From positions 25,766-89,765 of the forward strand of contig CANQAE010000001.1 in NCBI GenBank assembly GCA_947589465.1: DNA of 64,000 nt. Reading direction: 5' to 3'. The notes beneath the pieces were generated by a model that saw only the letters and a list, made by a program, of their open reading frames with translations, was not told the origin of the DNA and made no database searches. The stretch is from an uncultured Clostridia bacterium (GTDB lineage Bacteria > Bacillota > Clostridia > Christensenellales > Pumilibacteraceae). Position 1 is the first letter of the stretch. Each line of letters begins with the position of its first letter. Of the stretch, positions 7,906 to 17,579 are shown in pieces. A program made the translations under genes and the position numbers.

Positions 7906-10221
7906 TTATTTGGATTTTCCGTCCGTGCAATATACGAAATATTCGCTGTTTAAGCCGGTGCTCCAATAGTGGATAGTGCCGTCGCTTGTCGTTCCGGGCG
8001 GCTGTTGCTTTTCGACCTTGCCCCAAGCGGAACGAGTGCCGTTGAAATGAATAGTCGTAAGATTCGATGTGCCCGACTCTGTGTCAAAGAGGCACCACTG
8101 GATCATTTTAAGAGTGGAAGGTAGCCAAACCTCGGTGAGGTTGTCGCAGTTGGCGAAAGCGTCAAATTTTATTTCTTCCACGCCTTCGGGAACTGAGAGC
8201 GTCGTTACGGTCCTAATATCGCTGTATGCATATGATTCGATGGTTTTCACCGTGTCGGGAATGGCGATCTCGGTTAGAGCGGTGCCTGCAAACATACGGT
8301 ACGGAATGGTTTCGATTCCCTTTGGGAGTTTGACCGACGCCAAAGTGTCGCAGTTGATGAATAACGAACTGCCTATGGAAGTAAGCGAATCGGGTAGCGA
8401 AATAGTTTGCAACGCTTCACAATCTGCGAAAGCGCTGTTGCCGAGGGCTTCGAGTCCTTCATTCAACTTTACGTTTGACAATACCCAGCAGTTTTGGAAT
8501 GCCGAATCTCCGATCCCTTTGACCGAAGCGGGTATTTCGATACTAACGAGATTTTGACAGTTCTGGAATGTAAAGTCGTTTATTTTTGTTACTCCTTTCG
8601 GGATCTCTATCGTCGTGATACCGGTGTGTATAAACGCGCCGCTACCAAGTTCTTCGAGCGAAGAAGGAAGTTTGATATTCGAAAGTTTCGTATTATACAT
8701 GAATGCTTGGTTGCCTATGCTCGTGACCGTGTCGGGAATATTTACGGTCGCAAGTTGGGAAGGCATTTCGCCGGTATCGGTTATCGTGCCCTGTAATGCT
8801 CGGTCGTAAATTATTTTCGTTTTTTCGTTTACGGTGTATTCGGTAGTATTGTCGTTTATGTTTGACTTATACAATACGAGGTACGGATTGCTGTCACTAC
8901 CGAGATAGATGTTGCCGTCCTCCGCAGTTTTTGTTTCGAGCAACTCGCAACCATTAAACGCACCCGAGCCGATAAAGTTGACCGTGTCGGGAATTACTAC
9001 CGAGCGCAATTGCGAGCAACTCAAAAATGCTTCCGAGCCGATGCGAGTCACGCCTTCGGGAATTACTAGTTCGGATATGGCGGCGTTACGGAAAGCGGCG
9101 TTTCCGATCGTTTTCAAAGACGAGGGGAGAGTGAGCGTTTCCAACTTTTGCAACAAGCCGAACGCGCCGTCACTGATATGCTCGACACCGTCGGGAATTT
9201 CGAGGTTGGTGACTTTCGAGCATAAGTAGAATCCGTACGGTTCTACTTCCTTAATTGTTGCGGGCACTTTAATTTCGGTAAAACTCTCGCAACCGAAGAA
9301 GCAATAACTCGAAATTTTCGTCATGCTTGCGGGTATGGTAATGTTTTGAAGCGACTTGCAGTTATAGAACGCGTCTTCGCCTATGCTTTTTAGCGTAGAC
9401 GGCAGAGTGACGTTTCTCAAATTTTCGCACGTCCAAAAGGCGTAATTTCCGATTTCGGTCAAACCATCGGACATATTGAAACTTCTGAGTTTTCCGCAGT
9501 TATAGAAGGCGTAATTTCCTATCCTTTTGAGCGTTTTGGGAACGTCGATGTCTTCTAACGCAATGCAACGATTGAAGGCGTAATCATCTATCGTGGTGAT
9601 GCCGTCGGGGATCTTGGCTTCCTTCAATTTTTCGCAACCCGAAAACGCTTCGGTCCCAATATATTCTATCGTGTTGGGAATTTCCAAAGTGGTGATATTC
9701 GCGTTGTCTTTGAACGCTCCGTCCCTTATGCGCGAAACCTTTATCGTTTCGTCCGAGCCTTCGGGCTTAACCATAGAAGGAATGACTACGCGAGTGACCG
9801 TATTGTTGAGCGCGCCGAGCACTTCGTAAAATCCGTCAAGACCGAGCGAATATCTGAGATTGTGATATTCGAGTACGGGCATTACCTGCGGGTCGTTGCT
9901 GAAAAACGAACCTTCGACGTTGAGGATAGCGCCTCTAAGCGCGGCTTTCCAAACTTGGTCTTTTCCGTCCATCGTGATGGAGATCTCCATCACGCCGCCA
10001 CTTTCCGTGTATTTGAAAGACGTGCCCGCCTCGTCGGGATTAGTCTTGTACAGACCCTCGTGGATTTCGGGATATAGGTCTATGTAACTGTTTTGAACGT
10101 ACTTACCGTCGTTGTAAGCGTAAAATCTCGTGGTCGAGTATTTTGCTTTCGGGGTGCAAGCGGTCAAGCAAGCAGCGACAGCCAGAATACATAACAGCAT
10201 TGTCAAACCGATTTTCTTCAT
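7906..10221 (-). CDS. BspA-type leucine-rich-repeat lipoprotein
   Basis: 771 aa. The N-terminus is a lipoprotein signal peptide with the lipobox around Cys22 (CLTAC), so the mature protein should be anchored on the outer face of the membrane. After about 130 residues of unrecognised sequence, roughly 25 repeats of about 23 residues follow, with the TpLRR/LRR_5 pattern (for example IGNYAFYNCGKLRSFNM, IGEDAFYNCKSLQNI). BspA-like proteins bind host matrix proteins or carbohydrates in oral and gut bacteria; the ligand here is unknown. Minus-strand promoter at 10355-10383, ribosome binding site GAGGAGATAA. Two other LRR_5 proteins are encoded in this window (37107 and 40408). Confidence 0.88.
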   Translation of the reverse strand: MKKIGLTMLLCILAVAACLTACTPKAKYSTTRFYAYNDGKYVQNSYIDLYPEIHEGLYKTNPDEAGTSFKYTESGGVMEISITMDGKDQVWKAALRGAILNVEGSFFSNDPQVMPVLEYHNLRYSLGLDGFYEVLGALNNTVTRVVIPSMVKPEGSDETIKVSRIRDGAFKDNANITTLEIPNTIEYIGTEAFSGCEKLKEAKIPDGITTIDDYAFNRCIALEDIDVPKTLKRIGNYAFYNCGKLRSFNMSDGLTEIGNYAFWTCENLRNVTLPSTLKSIGEDAFYNCKSLQNITIPASMTKISSYCFFGCESFTEIKVPATIKEVEPYGFYLCSKVTNLEIPDGVEHISDGAFGLLQKLETLTLPSSLKTIGNAAFRNAAISELVIPEGVTRIGSEAFLSCSQLRSVVIPDTVNFIGSGAFNGCELLETKTAEDGNIYLGSDSNPYLVLYKSNINDNTTEYTVNEKTKIIYDRALQGTITDTGEMPSQLATVNIPDTVTSIGNQAFMYNTKLSNIKLPSSLEELGSGAFIHTGITTIEIPKGVTKINDFTFQNCQNLVSIEIPASVKGIGDSAFQNCWVLSNVKLNEGLEALGNSAFADCEALQTISLPDSLTSIGSSLFINCDTLASVKLPKGIETIPYRMFAGTALTEIAIPDTVKTIESYAYSDIRTVTTLSVPEGVEEIKFDAFANCDNLTEVWLPSTLKMIQWCLFDTESGTSNLTTIHFNGTRSAWGKVEKQQPPGTTSDGTIHYWSTGLNSEYFVYCTDGKSK

Positions 10222-10354
10222 TGTTATCTCCTCATAGTTGATTTGCGCTAATAAATTCGTTTTTATACGCGTAAAGGGTTTCGCGCGATAAAATTCGGTT
10301 ACTGACGCACAAAGACGAAAATACCGATTCTACTGATTTTTAGTGCATAACTAT

Positions 10355-10383
10355 ATTCTACTATTATAAACAGGCTCTGTCAA
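10355..10383 (-). promoter_or_regulatory. Promoter of the BspA-type lipoprotein gene (minus strand)
   Basis: Minus-strand TTGACA (10383-10378), 17-base spacer, TAGAAT (10360-10355). This leaves an unusually long 5' leader of about 125 bases before the start at 10221. Confidence 0.6.
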
Positions 10384-10433
10384 GCACAATAACGATTTTT
10401 TTATATAAATTCCGAAAAAACAACACAAAATCC

Positions 10434-10462
10434 TTGATTTTTCGGTTTTTCTCGTATATAAT
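10434..10462 (+). promoter_or_regulatory. Promoter of the thiamine operon
   Basis: TTGATT at 10434-10439, 17-base spacer, TATAAT at 10457-10462. Transcription would start just before the TPP riboswitch. Confidence 0.8.
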
Positions 10463-10471
10463 TGTATCAAA

Positions 10472-10562
10472 GACAGTAGGGGAGCCTTTGTGGGCTGAGA
10501 GGAAGGAATAGCCTTCGACCCTTGTGACCTGATTTGGATAATCCCAACGTAGGCAACGGTTA
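10472..10562 (+). ncRNA. TPP riboswitch (THI element)
   Basis: The conserved blocks appear in order: GGGGAGCC, GGCTGAGA (10493-10500), GACCCTTGTGACCTGAT (10518-10534) and the 3' block GATAATCCCAACGTAGG. These match the thi-box consensus that binds thiamine pyrophosphate. An intrinsic terminator follows at 10572, so binding of TPP probably causes premature termination upstream of thiS and shuts off the whole thi operon. The call is from sequence motifs; folding was not computed. Confidence 0.95.
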
Positions 10563-10571
10563 GAGAGTTTT

Positions 10572-10606
10572 ACGAGATGTCCGGATCGAAGTCATCTCGT
10601 TTTTTA
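10572..10606 (+). terminator. Attenuator terminator of the TPP riboswitch
   Basis: CGAGATG (10573-10579) pairs with CATCTCG (10593-10599) and is followed by TTTTTTA. It ends 12 bases before the thiS start, the expected place for a transcriptional riboswitch expression platform. Confidence 0.88.
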
Positions 10607-10617
10607 TTGGAGCAGAT

Positions 10618-10809
10618 ATGGTCAAGATCAACGGAAAAGAAGAAGATGCAGTCGGCAAAACGGTGAAAGAATTTCTGCTCGAAGCGAACTATTCGCTTTC
10701 GCGCGTCGCCGTGGAACTTAACGGCGCCATTTTGCCGAAAGCCGATTATGACAGGAAGTTCGCCGACGGCGATATCGTCGAGATAGTCGGGTTTGTGGGG
10801 GGTGGCTGA
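10618..10809 (+). CDS. thiS: Sulfur carrier protein ThiS
   Basis: 63 aa ubiquitin-like sulfur carrier. It ends in Gly-Gly(-Gly); the terminal glycine is adenylated by ThiF and turned into a thiocarboxylate that supplies sulfur to the thiazole ring at ThiG. Typical length and the VKEFL and DGDIVEIV segments fit. First gene behind the TPP riboswitch; ribosome binding site GGAGC. ThiF starts one base after its stop. Confidence 0.93.
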   Translation: MVKINGKEEDAVGKTVKEFLLEANYSLSRVAVELNGAILPKADYDRKFADGDIVEIVGFVGGG

Positions 10810-10810
10810 T

Positions 10811-11599
10811 ATGCCTTTTAGCAGCGACGAATCAAAACGCTATTCCCGTCATTTCGTGCTACCCGCAATAGGACCTTTCGGGCAGAGCAAGTTGCAAAAT
10901 GCGAGCGTGCTCGTCATCGGCGCGGGCGGACTCGGATCGAGCGCCATCATGTACCTTGCCGCGGCGGGCGTAGGCAGGATAGGCATAGCCGATTACGACC
11001 TCGTGGACGAAAGCAATCTCAACAGGCAGGTCATTCACTCCGAGGTGGGACTAAACAAAGCGGTTTCGGCTGCGAACTTCGTGCAAAAACTCAACCCGCA
11101 CGTACAGGCGATTTCTATTGAAAAAAGATTGACGGCTGAGAATATATCAAGCGAACTTGAAGGCTACGACTTCGTACTCGATTGCACGGACAGGTTCGAA
11201 ACAAAATTTCTCGTTAATGACGCGTGCGTCCTGCTCCGTAAGCCTTACTGTCACGGCGGCGCGAGCGGTTGCGAGGGGCAGATCATGACGTACCTACCAG
11301 ACTTTCCGTGTTTGAGATGCCTTATGGGCGAGATCCCGCAAGACGCGCCGACTTGCGCCGAAATAGGCGTGCTCGGTTCGACAGTCGGGCTTATCGGCTG
11401 TATGCAGGCGACCGAAGCGATAAAGTTCATAGTGGGGAGCGGCTCCCTTCTTGTGGGAAGGCTAATAAAGTACGACGGACTTGAAGCGCGATTTCAAACG
11501 CTTAACTTCGGTCGGGACGAAAATTGTCCCGTTTGCGGCGAGCATAGGCGCATCACGACTTTGGACAAAGAAAACTACAAAATCAAATGCGATTTTTAA
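10811..11599 (+). CDS. thiF: ThiF, adenylyltransferase activating ThiS
   Basis: 262 aa E1-like enzyme that adenylates the C-terminal glycine of ThiS. The nucleotide-binding GAGGLG is at residues 37-42; N-R-Q (SNLNRQ) follows; PTCAEIGVLGS carries the conserved cysteine of the ThiF/MoeB group; zinc ligands are CLRC and CPVC near the C-terminus. I start at ATG 10811, one base after thiS, with a GGGGGGTGG ribosome-binding stretch, rather than at the in-frame TTG at 10793, which would overlap thiS. MoeB is the close alternative, but the operon context decides for ThiF. Confidence 0.92.
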   Translation: MPFSSDESKRYSRHFVLPAIGPFGQSKLQNASVLVIGAGGLGSSAIMYLAAAGVGRIGIADYDLVDESNLNRQVIHSEVGLNKAVSAANFVQKLNPHVQAISIEKRLTAENISSELEGYDFVLDCTDRFETKFLVNDACVLLRKPYCHGGASGCEGQIMTYLPDFPCLRCLMGEIPQDAPTCAEIGVLGSTVGLIGCMQATEAIKFIVGSGSLLVGRLIKYDGLEARFQTLNFGRDENCPVCGEHRRITTLDKENYKIKCDF

Positions 11600-11614
11600 G
11601 CATAGGAGATTAAG

Positions 11615-12382
11615 ATGGATGATAAATTAACAATAGGCGGACACGAATTCGATTCGCGATTCATTTTGGGGTCGGGCAAGTATTCGCTCGATCTTATCGA
11701 GGCGGCGGTGAAGGACGCGGGCGCTCAAATAATCACTCTCGCCGTTCGTCGCGCCAATACCAAGGAGCACGAGAACATTCTCGATTACATTCCGAAGGGA
11801 GTCACCCTTTTGCCGAATACGAGCGGTGCGCGTAATGCGGAGGAGGCGGTGCGCATAGCAAGGCTCGCCCGCGAACTCGGTTGCGGCGACTTTGTCAAGA
11901 TCGAGATCATGCGCGACTCGAAGTACCTGCTTCCCGACAATGCCGAAACCGTCAAGGCGACCGAAATTCTCGCAAAGGAGGGGTTTGTGGTAATGCCGTA
12001 TATGTATCCCGATCTGTATTGCGCACGCGACCTTGTCAATGCGGGCGCGGCGGCGGTAATGCCGCTCGCTTCGCCGATAGGTTCGAACAAGGGGCTTTCC
12101 ACGCGCGACTTTATACAAATTTTGATAGACGAAATAGACCTACCGATCATTGTAGACGCGGGGATAGGCAGACCTTCGCAGGCTTGCGAGGCGATGGAAA
12201 TGGGCGCGGCGGCTATCATGGCGAACACCGCGCTTGCGACCGCAGGCAATTTGCCGCTTATGGCGTCCGCTTTCGCTCAGGCGATCGAGGCAGGCAGAAA
12301 GGCTTATTTGTCGGGGCTGGGGCGAGTGCTTACGCGCGGCGCGACGGCGTCCGATCCCCTTACGGGCTTTTTGCGGGATTAA
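11615..12382 (+). CDS. thiG: Thiazole synthase ThiG
   Basis: 255 aa TIM-barrel enzyme that condenses 1-deoxyxylulose 5-phosphate, dehydroglycine and ThiS thiocarboxylate into the thiazole phosphate. Seen: [19 protein letters not shown] at the start, [37 protein letters not shown] and [16 protein letters not shown], all highly conserved ThiG segments. Starts 16 bases after thiF with an AGGAGATTAAG ribosome binding site. The dehydroglycine comes from ThiH, encoded next. Confidence 0.96.
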   Translation: MDDKLTIGGHEFDSRFILGSGKYSLDLIEAAVKDAGAQIITLAVRRANTKEHENILDYIPKGVTLLPNTSGARNAEEAVRIARLARELGCGDFVKIEIMRDSKYLLPDNAETVKATEILAKEGFVVMPYMYPDLYCARDLVNAGAAAVMPLASPIGSNKGLSTRDFIQILIDEIDLPIIVDAGIGRPSQACEAMEMGAAAIMANTALATAGNLPLMASAFAQAIEAGRKAYLSGLGRVLTRGATASDPLTGFLRD

Positions 12383-12386
12383 AATT

Positions 12387-13646
12387 ATGAAAGACGAAAA
12401 AGACGAATTTACCATACGATCTTCGCACCTTTCGCCCGCCGCGCTTGAAACCAAGTTGCGGCTCGAAAACGACCCGTCCGCCCGAAGGGACATAGACGAT
12501 TTCTTTCCCGACATGGAGAAGATAGAGTCTGATATATGCGATAAGGTAATGAAAAATGTGAACTCGTTCGACTCTTTGGCGTACTCTGCCGCCGACGTTA
12601 AAGCCGCGCTGGAACGCGAAACTTGTTCTGTCGCCGACTTCAAGGCGTTGCTTTCGCCCGCTGCGGAACCGTTTTTGGAGCAGATGGCGGAGCGGGCGCG
12701 AGCCGAAACGGGCAAGCATTTCGGCAACACCGTGTACCTGTTTACGCCGCTCTACATAGCCAACTACTGCGAAAATTATTGCGTGTATTGCGGATTCAAT
12801 TGCTACAACGACATCAAGCGAATGAAACTCGACATGGGGCAGATCGAACACGAAATGAAGGTCATCGCGGACAGCGGCATGGAGGAGATCCTCATTCTTA
12901 CCGGCGAAAGCAGGGGGGATAGCAATTTGCAGTACATAGGCGAGGCGGTAAAACTCGCGTCCAAGTATTTTAGAATGGTGGGACTCGAAATTTATCCCGT
13001 CAATACCGACGAATATAAATTTTTGCGCGAATGCGGAGCCGATTACGTCACGGTGTTTCAGGAAACTTACGATAGGACACGGTATGCGGATCTGCACCTC
13101 AAAGGGCACAAACGCATATGGAGATACAGGTTCGACGCGCAGGAAAGGGCGCTGAGAGGGGGAATGCGCGGAGTTGCTTTTTCGGCGCTTTTGGGGCTGG
13201 CGGATTTCCGCAAGGACGCGCTCGCGAGCGCCCTGCACCTCTACTATTTGCAACGCAAGTACCCGCACGCCGAAATGTCGCTTTCCTGCCCGCGACTTCG
13301 TCCTATAATCAACAACGACAAGATTAGTCCCAAGGACGTACACGAAAGGCAACTTTGCCAAATCATATGCGCATATCGTATCTTTTTGCCGTACGCGGGC
13401 ATAACCGTTTCGTCGCGCGAGAGCGCCTCGTTCCGTAACGGAATAGTCAAGATCGCCGCCACCAAAATTTCGGCGGGCGTTTCGACGGGCATAGGCGACC
13501 ACGAGGATAAGTACGAAGGCAAAAATTCGGGCGAACACGGCGACGAGCAGTTCGAAATAAACGACGGGCGCAGTTTGAAAAAAACTTATGAGGACATTCG
13601 GGACGAAGGTTTGCAACCGGTGCTGAATGACTACCTGTATGTGTAA
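12387..13646 (+). CDS. thiH: ThiH, radical SAM tyrosine lyase (dehydroglycine synthase)
   Basis: 419 aa. Radical SAM enzyme that splits tyrosine into p-cresol and dehydroglycine for ThiG, the oxygen-sensitive counterpart of the ThiO route, pointing to an anaerobic lifestyle. The cluster motif CxxxCxxC lies in NYCENYCVYCGF, near residue 132; the C-terminal BATS-like part follows. I use ATG 12387, four bases after thiG ends; a longer reading from 12234 would lie almost wholly inside thiG and its extra 51 residues are Arg-rich and unlike ThiH. Its end overlaps the thiE start, so translation is coupled. Confidence 0.93.
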   Translation: MKDEKDEFTIRSSHLSPAALETKLRLENDPSARRDIDDFFPDMEKIESDICDKVMKNVNSFDSLAYSAADVKAALERETCSVADFKALLSPAAEPFLEQMAERARAETGKHFGNTVYLFTPLYIANYCENYCVYCGFNCYNDIKRMKLDMGQIEHEMKVIADSGMEEILILTGESRGDSNLQYIGEAVKLASKYFRMVGLEIYPVNTDEYKFLRECGADYVTVFQETYDRTRYADLHLKGHKRIWRYRFDAQERALRGGMRGVAFSALLGLADFRKDALASALHLYYLQRKYPHAEMSLSCPRLRPIINNDKISPKDVHERQLCQIICAYRIFLPYAGITVSSRESASFRNGIVKIAATKISAGVSTGIGDHEDKYEGKNSGEHGDEQFEINDGRSLKKTYEDIRDEGLQPVLNDYLYV

Positions 13647-14220
13647 AATAATATGCGTTACCGATAGAGAACTGTGTAAGGGCGACTTTTTGGACAGGCT
13701 CGCGGCGATATCGACCCATGCCGAAATAATTTTGCGCGACAAGAAGTCGGATGACGAGCAATATCTCGACCTATTGCGACTTGTTATCGACAGGTGCGGA
13801 CGCGTTATCGCTCATTCGCACATTGCCGCCGCCGAAAAGTTCGGTTGCGACGCCATACACATTCCGCTTCCGCTACTGCGAACGAATCGCGAAATAGGCA
13901 AAAAGTTCGCTCTTGTCGGGACGTCGTGCCATTCGGTCGAGGAAGGAAAGGAGGCGGAGCGGCTCGGTTGCGATTACGTGATAGCGGGGCATATCTTCGA
14001 AACCGATTGTAAGAAAGGTTTGCCCGGTCGCGGACTTGACTTTTTGGCGGGAATGGTTCGCGCGCTCGACGTTCCCGTGTATGCGATAGGCGGTATCTCG
14101 CCCGAAAACGTTGGCGAGGTCGTCAAAACGGGTGCCGCGGGCGTGTGCGTTATGAGCGGGGCTATGACGTGCGACGACGCAGACGAATATTTTTCGAAAC
14201 TTAAAAAGAGTTTAAGATAA
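13627..14220 (+). CDS. thiE: Thiamine phosphate synthase ThiE / TenI family
   Basis: 197 aa TIM-barrel protein. Segments LRDK (diphosphate/Mg binding region), [22 protein letters not shown] and YAIGGIS match the ThiE/TenI superfamily. ThiE joins HMP-pyrophosphate with thiazole phosphate; TenI is a thiazole tautomerase of the same fold. The usual ThiE HLGQ segment reads IHIPL here, which leaves TenI open. As the only such gene beside thiC and thiSFGH, ThiE is the more useful prediction. Start could be ATG 13627 or ATG 13639; both overlap the end of thiH. Confidence 0.8.
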   Translation: MTTCMCKIICVTDRELCKGDFLDRLAAISTHAEIILRDKKSDDEQYLDLLRLVIDRCGRVIAHSHIAAAEKFGCDAIHIPLPLLRTNREIGKKFALVGTSCHSVEEGKEAERLGCDYVIAGHIFETDCKKGLPGRGLDFLAGMVRALDVPVYAIGGISPENVGEVVKTGAAGVCVMSGAMTCDDADEYFSKLKKSLR

Positions 14221-14258
14221 AAAACAAATTCAACGAATATTTTCAAAGGAGCAAATTT

Positions 14259-15572
14259 ATGAGTAAGTTCAAGACGCAAATGCAGGCGGCGAAAGCGGGT
14301 ACGATAACTCCCGAAATCGCGCTTGTGGCAAAAAAAGAGAATGTTGACGCCGAAAAGTTGCGCCAAAGCGTCGCTTGCGGCGAAGTGTGTATTCCGTGCA
14401 ACGTAAATCACAAGTCGCTTTCCGCAGAGGGCATAGGTAGGGGGTTGCGTACCAAAATCAACGTCAATCTCGGCATTTCGGGCGATTGCAACAACTACGA
14501 TATGGAGATGAAAAAGGTCGATCTCGCCCTTAAATTCGGCGCGGAAGCGATCATGGATCTCAGTAACTACGGCAAGACGAACACGTTCAGGCGCGAACTC
14601 ATAGAAAGGTCGCCCGCCATGATAGGCACCGTGCCCATGTACGACGCGATAGGCTATCTCGAAAAAGATCTTCTCGAAATCACCGCCGAGGACTTTTTGA
14701 AGGTCGTTCGCGCGCACGCTTCGGAGGGCGTTGACTTTATGACCATCCATGCCGGCATTAATCGTCGTGCGGTCGAGGCGTTCATGCGCGACAAACGCAA
14801 GATGAACATTGTTTCGCGCGGCGGCTCGCTTTTGTTCGCCTGGATGATGATGACGGGCAATGAGAACCCGTTTTTCGAGCATTACGACGAAGTGCTCGAC
14901 ATTTTGCGCGAGTACGACGTTACGATAAGTCTTGGCGACGCTTTGCGACCCGGTTGCATTGACGACAGCACCGACGCGGGACAGATATCCGAACTTATCG
15001 AACTCGGCGCGCTCACCGAACGCGCTTGGGCAAAAGACGTTCAGGTCATGGTCGAAGGACCGGGACATATGGCTATGAACGAAATAGCCGCAAATATGCA
15101 ACTGCAAAAGCGACTTTGCCACAACGCGCCTTTCTATGTTTTGGGACCGCTCGTCACCGATATCGCGCCCGGTTACGATCATATCACCTCGGCAATAGGC
15201 GGAGCGATCGCCGCGGCGAACGGCGCAGACTTTTTGTGCTATGTTACGCCGGCGGAACATTTGCGCCTGCCCGACCTCGACGACGTAAAAGAGGGAATTA
15301 TAGCAAGCAAGATCGCCGCTCATGCCGCAGATATCGCCAAGGGAGTGCCTAATGCGCGCGACATTGACAACGCCATGGCGGAGGCAAGGCATAAGGTCGA
15401 TTGGGACGAAATGTTCAAATACGCCATCGACCCCGACAAGGCGAAGAAGTATTTCGAAAGCACGCCACCGAGCGATCGCCATACCTGCTCAATGTGCGGC
15501 AAAATGTGCGCCGTTCGTACCACCAACCTCATTCTCGAAGGTAAAAAGGTGGAGTTTTGCACCGAAAAATAA
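14259..15572 (+). CDS. thiC: Phosphomethylpyrimidine synthase ThiC
   Basis: 437 aa. Converts aminoimidazole ribotide to HMP-phosphate by a radical SAM mechanism. Seen: [74 protein letters not shown] and the C-terminal cluster motif in CSMCGKMC. The last has C-x2-C-x3-C spacing rather than the C-x2-C-x4-C of enterobacterial ThiC; I believe this shorter spacing is usual in anaerobic lineages. Last gene of the riboswitch-controlled operon, with AAAGGAGC ribosome binding site. No thiD or thiM is in the window. Confidence 0.96.
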   Translation: MSKFKTQMQAAKAGTITPEIALVAKKENVDAEKLRQSVACGEVCIPCNVNHKSLSAEGIGRGLRTKINVNLGISGDCNNYDMEMKKVDLALKFGAEAIMDLSNYGKTNTFRRELIERSPAMIGTVPMYDAIGYLEKDLLEITAEDFLKVVRAHASEGVDFMTIHAGINRRAVEAFMRDKRKMNIVSRGGSLLFAWMMMTGNENPFFEHYDEVLDILREYDVTISLGDALRPGCIDDSTDAGQISELIELGALTERAWAKDVQVMVEGPGHMAMNEIAANMQLQKRLCHNAPFYVLGPLVTDIAPGYDHITSAIGGAIAAANGADFLCYVTPAEHLRLPDLDDVKEGIIASKIAAHAADIAKGVPNARDIDNAMAEARHKVDWDEMFKYAIDPDKAKKYFESTPPSDRHTCSMCGKMCAVRTTNLILEGKKVEFCTEK

Positions 15573-15611
15573 TCGCGCTCACGATAAACAAAAAATAGTC
15601 GCTACCGCGAT

Positions 15612-15647
15612 AAAAAAAATATCCGCTCGTACGGCGGGTATTTTTTT
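15612..15647. terminator. Bidirectional terminator between thiC and cysS
   Basis: ATATCCGC / GCGGGTAT stem with a 6-base loop, A-run before and T-run (TTTTTTT) after. The T-tract is present on both strands, so it can end thiC (plus) and cysS (minus). Confidence 0.8.
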
Positions 15648-15723
15648 GTGCCTGTTTTAATGTCAATGCGCGCTAAAAAAGCCGTTTCATTTTATTTATA
15701 GCGGCGGACGCGCAGCGAAAACG

Positions 15724-17100
15724 CTACTGTTTTTTGACGTCATATCCGCCCTTTTTGTCTATGACGGTATAGCCGAGCGCTGAAATTTCGTCGCGCAACT
15801 TGTCGCTGAGCGCCCAATCTTTTTCGGCACGAGCGGCGAGGCGTTTTTCGCACAGGGCGATAACGTTTTCGGGCACGGGCGAAACTTCGATCTTCGGCTG
15901 CTCGTCGAGGCGCAGCCCGAACACTCTGTCGAAGTCGAGCGCGAGGTCGTAAATTTTTGTTGAGGTAGGTTCTTTGAGCATATTCCACAGCACGCCGAGG
16001 GCGAGGGGAATATTGATATCGTCGTTTATCGCCGCCGAAAATTCATCGCGATACTTCTTCAAAACTTCGTCGGTGGTGGGATGGGTGCCGTTTTTATGCT
16101 CGTTTACGAGTGTGAGCAAACGCGAATAGGCTGTTTTTGCCGCGTCCATTGCCGAAAAAGTAAAGTTGAGCGTCTTGCGATAGTGGGTATTGAGGCAGAA
16201 ATATCTGAAAGTCATAGGCGAATAGCCTTTGCTTTCGAGGTCTGCGACGGTGTAAGTATTGCCGAGCGACTTGCTCATTTTGCCGCCGTCGACTTGCATA
16301 AATTCGCCATGCATCCAATAGTTTACCGTTTGATGCCCTTCGAGCGCCTCGCTTTGCGCGATCTCGTTCTCGTGGTGAACGGGGATATGATCGACGCCGC
16401 CCGTATGGATATCGAATCTGTCGCCGAGATATTTTTTGCTCATCGCGCTACATTCGATATGCCAACCGGGGTAGCCCATACCCCAGGGCGATTGCCACTG
16501 CATGATATGTTCTTTCGGGGCTTTTTTCCACAAAGCGAAGTCTGCGGGGTGACGTTTTTCGTCGTTGACGTCAACGCGCGCGCCCGCTATTTGATTTTCG
16601 AGGTCGAGTCCGCTCAGTTTGCCGTACGAGGGGAATTTGGAAATATCGAAGTAAATTCCGTCGCTCGTTTCGTAGCCGTAGCCGAGGTCGACGAGTTTAC
16701 GCACATAATCGATCATATCGTCTATATGGTCGGTCGCCTTTGCTATGATCTCCGGCTTGCCGATATTGAGTTTTTCGAGGTCGGTCATAAACGCTTCGGT
16801 GTACATTCGGGCTATTTCGTAAACAGATTTTTTCTGTTCGCGGCTTGCCTTTTCCATCTTGTCCTCGCCCTCGTCGCCGTCGCTCAAAAGGTGCCCGACG
16901 TCGGTAATGTTCATAACGCCTTTCAAAGTATAGCCGTTGTATTTCAAGACGCGCCTTACGCTGTCCATAAAGATATAGGCGCGCATATTGCCGATATGAG
17001 CGTAGTTGTAGACGGTGGGACCGCACGAGTACATGGTGACCGTGTTGCCTATGGGAACGAATTCTTCTTTTTTACGGGTGAGAGTGTTGTAGATCCTCAT
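15724..17100 (-). CDS. cysS: Cysteinyl-tRNA synthetase
   Basis: 458 aa class I aminoacyl-tRNA synthetase charging tRNA-Cys. The HIGH-type motif is in GPTVYNYAHIGNMR near residue 35, the zinc ligands include the CSAMSKKYLG and HHENEIAQSEA segments, and the KMSKS loop is GGKMSKSLGNT near residue 268. Ends with the usual helical tail (LRDEISALGYTVIDKK). It lies 9 bases downstream of a MarR-type regulator gene on the same strand with the same GGAGTTATT ribosome binding site, so the two are co-transcribed. No T-box was seen upstream. Confidence 0.97.
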   Translation of the reverse strand: MRIYNTLTRKKEEFVPIGNTVTMYSCGPTVYNYAHIGNMRAYIFMDSVRRVLKYNGYTLKGVMNITDVGHLLSDGDEGEDKMEKASREQKKSVYEIARMYTEAFMTDLEKLNIGKPEIIAKATDHIDDMIDYVRKLVDLGYGYETSDGIYFDISKFPSYGKLSGLDLENQIAGARVDVNDEKRHPADFALWKKAPKEHIMQWQSPWGMGYPGWHIECSAMSKKYLGDRFDIHTGGVDHIPVHHENEIAQSEALEGHQTVNYWMHGEFMQVDGGKMSKSLGNTYTVADLESKGYSPMTFRYFCLNTHYRKTLNFTFSAMDAAKTAYSRLLTLVNEHKNGTHPTTDEVLKKYRDEFSAAINDDINIPLALGVLWNMLKEPTSTKIYDLALDFDRVFGLRLDEQPKIEVSPVPENVIALCEKRLAARAEKDWALSDKLRDEISALGYTVIDKKGGYDVKKQ

Positions 17101-17109
17101 AATAACTCC

Positions 17110-17520
17110 TTAAAGGAATGACAAAACGTTTACGGCTTCGTCCAAAGCGGCATAAGCCTTGGCATATTCTTCGTCGTCGAACGCTTTTTTGAGCGACGCC
17201 TCTATTATGGATAGTCTTGCGTTAAGATATTCTTTGCCTTGGTCGGTGATCGAGTAATAGACGGCGCGCTTGTCGTAGTTTTGTTTTTCTTTTACGATAA
17301 GTCCCTCTTGTGCCATTTCGCCGGTAAGCAATGCGAGATTTGGCTTTGCGAGGTGCAAAGTCGTCATAATGTCAAGCGGCGGCAAGTTCTTGTCTTTGAG
17401 TAAAAAGAGTATTTTTGTTTTCAGCGAAAGGGTGTTTTTTGGTTTTCCGTTGACGCTTTCGCACATTGTTGCGCCCCTTGTGGCAATGCGCAACTCGACA
17501 AGTTTTTCGGCTAAATTCAT
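17110..17520 (-). CDS. MarR-family winged-helix regulator
   Basis: 136 aa. A winged helix-turn-helix is visible: LSLKTKILFLLKDKNLPPLDIMTTLHLAKPNLALLTGEM (helix-turn-helix), GLIVKEKQNYDKRAVYYSITDQGKEYL (wing), then a C-terminal dimerisation helix. The N-terminal LAEKLVELR helix completes the MarR pattern. Start at ATG 17520 with AAGGAGTTATT. It heads a two-gene unit with cysS; the regulator may control itself and so affect cysS, but no operator could be identified. Confidence 0.8.
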   Translation of the reverse strand: MNLAEKLVELRIATRGATMCESVNGKPKNTLSLKTKILFLLKDKNLPPLDIMTTLHLAKPNLALLTGEMAQEGLIVKEKQNYDKRAVYYSITDQGKEYLNARLSIIEASLKKAFDDEEYAKAYAALDEAVNVLSFL

Positions 17521-17549
17521 AATAACTCCTTAAAAATCGGCTCTCGCAT

Positions 17550-17579
17550 ATTATATACGTTTTCGCCCCGATTTGTCAA
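17550..17579 (-). promoter_or_regulatory. Promoter of the marR-like/cysS unit (minus strand)
   Basis: Minus-strand TTGACA (17579-17574), 18-base spacer, TATAAT (17555-17550); 30 bases before the start codon. Confidence 0.7.

Noticed and set aside
7718..7969. 83-residue plus-strand open frame after the ABC exporter
   Set aside because: It runs through a terminator and a dispersed palindrome; such frames are common artefacts at these repeats.
12234..12386. Longer ThiH start inside thiG
   Set aside because: The extra 51 residues are Arg-rich and unlike ThiH, and the segment is almost entirely the conserved 3' end of thiG in another frame.
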